DNA of 64,000 bases from Actinostola sp. cb2023 (lineage: Eukaryota; Cnidaria; Anthozoa; Actiniaria; Actinostolidae), in assembly GCA_033675265.1 (NCBI GenBank), contig JAUJYZ010000906.1, positions 751,501-815,500 on the forward strand, read 5' to 3'. Position numbers and translations under genes: made by a program. The number at the start of each line of letters is the position of its first letter. The stretch's first letter is position 1. Shown here one piece after another: positions 61,955 to 64,000 of the stretch. The notes beneath the pieces were generated by a model. It made no database searches. It saw only the letters and a list, made by a program, of their open reading frames with translations, and was not told where the DNA came from.

Positions 61955-63500
61955 GTAAAATACTAGTGAGTACAGTGAGAGTGTACAAAACTCTTATCTG
62001 TGCAAATATTCACACGTTTTATGATGTTGCTATGCTGGGAATTGTGCTGGTTCTTTGCTGTGAGCCATGAATGCAAGCTAATTTACTGTACGGAGTTCAT
62101 TTGTCCCGAGTATGAAACTGTTCTGAGGGTCAGATCAGTAATTTCATCTCACTGATCATCTAAACATTGTGCAATTGTACAAAATTGTTGAACATTGAAC
62201 CCCTTTAGCTCGTACGTAGTATCTTGCGAATATAATTTCTTCCAAGCAGGAAGGAAAAGATAATCGTCGCATTTGAAAAATCTTGGCTAATCAACTTCAA
62301 TTTAAAGTTTTTAAATTATTTTTGAATATGATAAATGTAATTCAGTCAGCACTTAGGAATTTTTTGCATTCTTTTCTTTTCTTTGTTCTATAATTTTAGA
62401 CATTTTTCATCGAAATAAGAACGAATGTTTGAAAAGTTTTTTTCCTTCGCCTTTAATTTCTTGGCAACATTTTGCCATAAATTATTGTTTCATAGCTCTT
62501 TTAATCCCTGGAAAGCCGTAGGTATTAATTTAAAATTAATTTAAAGTTACGAGAATATATTTTTTCCTTTTCTTTGTGGTATATTTTGTCTGCAATCTTG
62601 TTATTTTAGCTCGAGTTTTGAAAATCAAACAAAATGTTTCGAAAATGAATTTGAGTGTGGAATCCATTGCAGTGATAGTGATAGATAGTATAGTCGAACA
62701 TTGTAACAGGTGGCATTGACATTAATGTTATTCTTCGCTTTTCATTTGAAGATATTAATTTCTTTCAAATTCAGAGAAAATAATTAGTAATCTTTCTTTA
62801 CTGTTTTGGAATCCATCAATGCGCAAATAGCTGCTTGAATTTATTTTCTCTCTCAGCCTGGTGTTCAAAAAAGTTTGCAAAAAGTCTTACGAAACATCAA
62901 ACATCAACTCTCAAAAGCATTATGCTTGAAGTTAACACTTTTACATGTAATTACAGTGCCAAACTATTGTCAATGTTTATTGACTATAACAGCAAAATGG
63001 TACAATCAATAATCAAGCTGGAACAAAACTATCAAATAAATCAAGCAAATTTTCATCTAAAATTCCCAGAAAATTTTTTCTTTGTTTTCCCAATTGTTTA
63101 AAATTCAAAGATTCCTGTTACAACATTATTATTATTATTATTATTACAACATTACAATTTAAGTCCAGATATTCAAATTTCAAATTGTAAATAGGTGTAA
63201 ATTAATAAAATTGTCTTGTAGCTGGTTGCTGTATTTATGCTTTGCCAACAAAGCCTTATGCCATCTGATAGGGTGTGCCTTTGTGATAATTAGTTTTTGC
63301 CACCATGATGTTTATGTGTTATATATTTGTTTGTATATAACAATTAGTCTGTCTTAATATCCATTACCTGCTGATTCGTCATATGTATCAGCTACAAATA
63401 TGTACATGTATTAATAAGTAATAGCTGGTGACACTGTGCCTGGATTTTTGCTTACATTATTCTGTTGGCTACAAAACAAAACCTCTTATCTTCAATATAG
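61955..63500. other. AT-rich stretch, no gene seen
   Basis: Probably intron of the gene starting at 60782. It holds a short ATT microsatellite at 63129-63146. The open frame at 62835-63101 has no family character. Confidence 0.4.
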
Positions 63501-63985
63501 TCCTCTCGTCGTTTGCAATTGCCTGCTTGCCTGCCTGCATGCTGTCTGACTTTCTGCCTGTCCACCTGCCTACTTGATGTCTGTATGTCTGTCTGACTAA
63601 CTTTCTTAACCTGTCTGTCTGTCTGCTTGCCTGCTTACATGACTTTCTATACCTGTCTGTCTGTCTGCTTGCCTGCTTGCATGACTTTCTACCTGTCTGT
63701 CTGTCTGCTTGCCTGCCTGCATGACTTTCTATACCTGTCTGTCTGTCTGCTTGCCTGCTTGCATGACTTTCTACCTGTCTGTCTGTCTGCTTGCCTGCCT
63801 GCATGACTTTCTGCCTAGTCCATCTGCTTTACTTGACATCTGTCTGTCTGACTGACAAACTTTCTACCTCTCTGTCTGTCTGCTTGCCTGCTACCTGTCA
63901 GGCGTTGTCTGTCTGTCTGTCTGCCTGCCTGCATGCATATGTCTGTCTGCATCTTTCTTCTGTGTCTCTGTCTGCCTGCCAGGGG
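63501..63985. repeat. CTGT/TGCCTGCC microsatellite with a higher-order unit
   Basis: Runs of CTGTCTGTCTGCTTGCCTGC alternate with ATGACTTTCTACC in units of about 50-55 bp, at least five times. The minus-strand frame (Gln/Ala/Arg-rich) is an artefact. Confidence 0.9.
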
Positions 63986-64000
63986 GAGGGTACGTTGTAC

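Overview
The window is nuclear DNA from an invertebrate metazoan, probably marine. It holds intron-rich genes with GT-AG splice sites, dense short inverted-repeat transposons, a DIRS-type retrotransposon, and an ovothiol-synthase gene of a kind found in marine invertebrates. No bacterial gene organisation, CRISPR array or rRNA was seen. The species cannot be named from the sequence. Most long open frames in the window are non-coding tandem arrays; the real genes were rebuilt exon by exon from splice sites, reading-frame phase and protein-family motifs.

Layout. (1) 758-23967, plus strand: ovoA, 5-histidylcysteine sulfoxide synthase with a C-terminal methyltransferase, about 759 aa in 21 exons (the first is tentative). 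(2) 34114-25555, minus strand, convergent with ovoA: a complete phosphoglucomutase, 12 exons and 566 aa. (3) 38897-37111, minus: MMACHC, the cobalamin-processing protein, 2 exons and 257 aa. (4) 41412-53589, plus: a TMEM8/PGAP6-like membrane protein with signal peptide, large ectodomain, EGF-like domain and a CREST-type seven-helix region, in 10 exons; an apparent one-base frameshift lies just before the last helix. (5) About 56939-60300, plus: a decayed DIRS-like tyrosine-recombinase retrotransposon (Gag zinc-motif remnant, reverse transcriptase-RNase H, broken recombinase). (6) From 60782, plus: two phase-compatible exons of an unrecognised gene that runs off the window.

MMACHC and the TMEM8-like gene are divergent. 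Two foldback transposons (38914-40162 and 40219-40954), both with target-site duplications, fill most of the space between them; without them the two start codons would lie only about 0.5 kb apart. The first ends 16 bp from the MMACHC start codon.

The introns are unusually rich in minisatellites (units of 5, 15, 31, 33, 37, 42, 43, 54, 64, 76, 81-113 bp and others). Two themes stand out. First, a short terminal motif, CACAGG-N-AGCCCAA, recurs through the window as the end of small foldback elements, as the end of the 1.25 kb hairpin, and as the core of 37-bp tandem arrays in introns of two different genes. Second, several tandem duplications contain real splice sites: a 33-bp array re-creates the acceptor of a TMEM8-like exon 20 times, a 76-bp array re-creates the end and donor of PGM exon 2 six times, and two ovoA splice sites are duplicated once each.

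The four recognised genes are housekeeping or metabolic (sulfur-histidine metabolism, glycogen/glucose metabolism, vitamin B12 handling, GPI-protein processing) and show no sign of working as one pathway.
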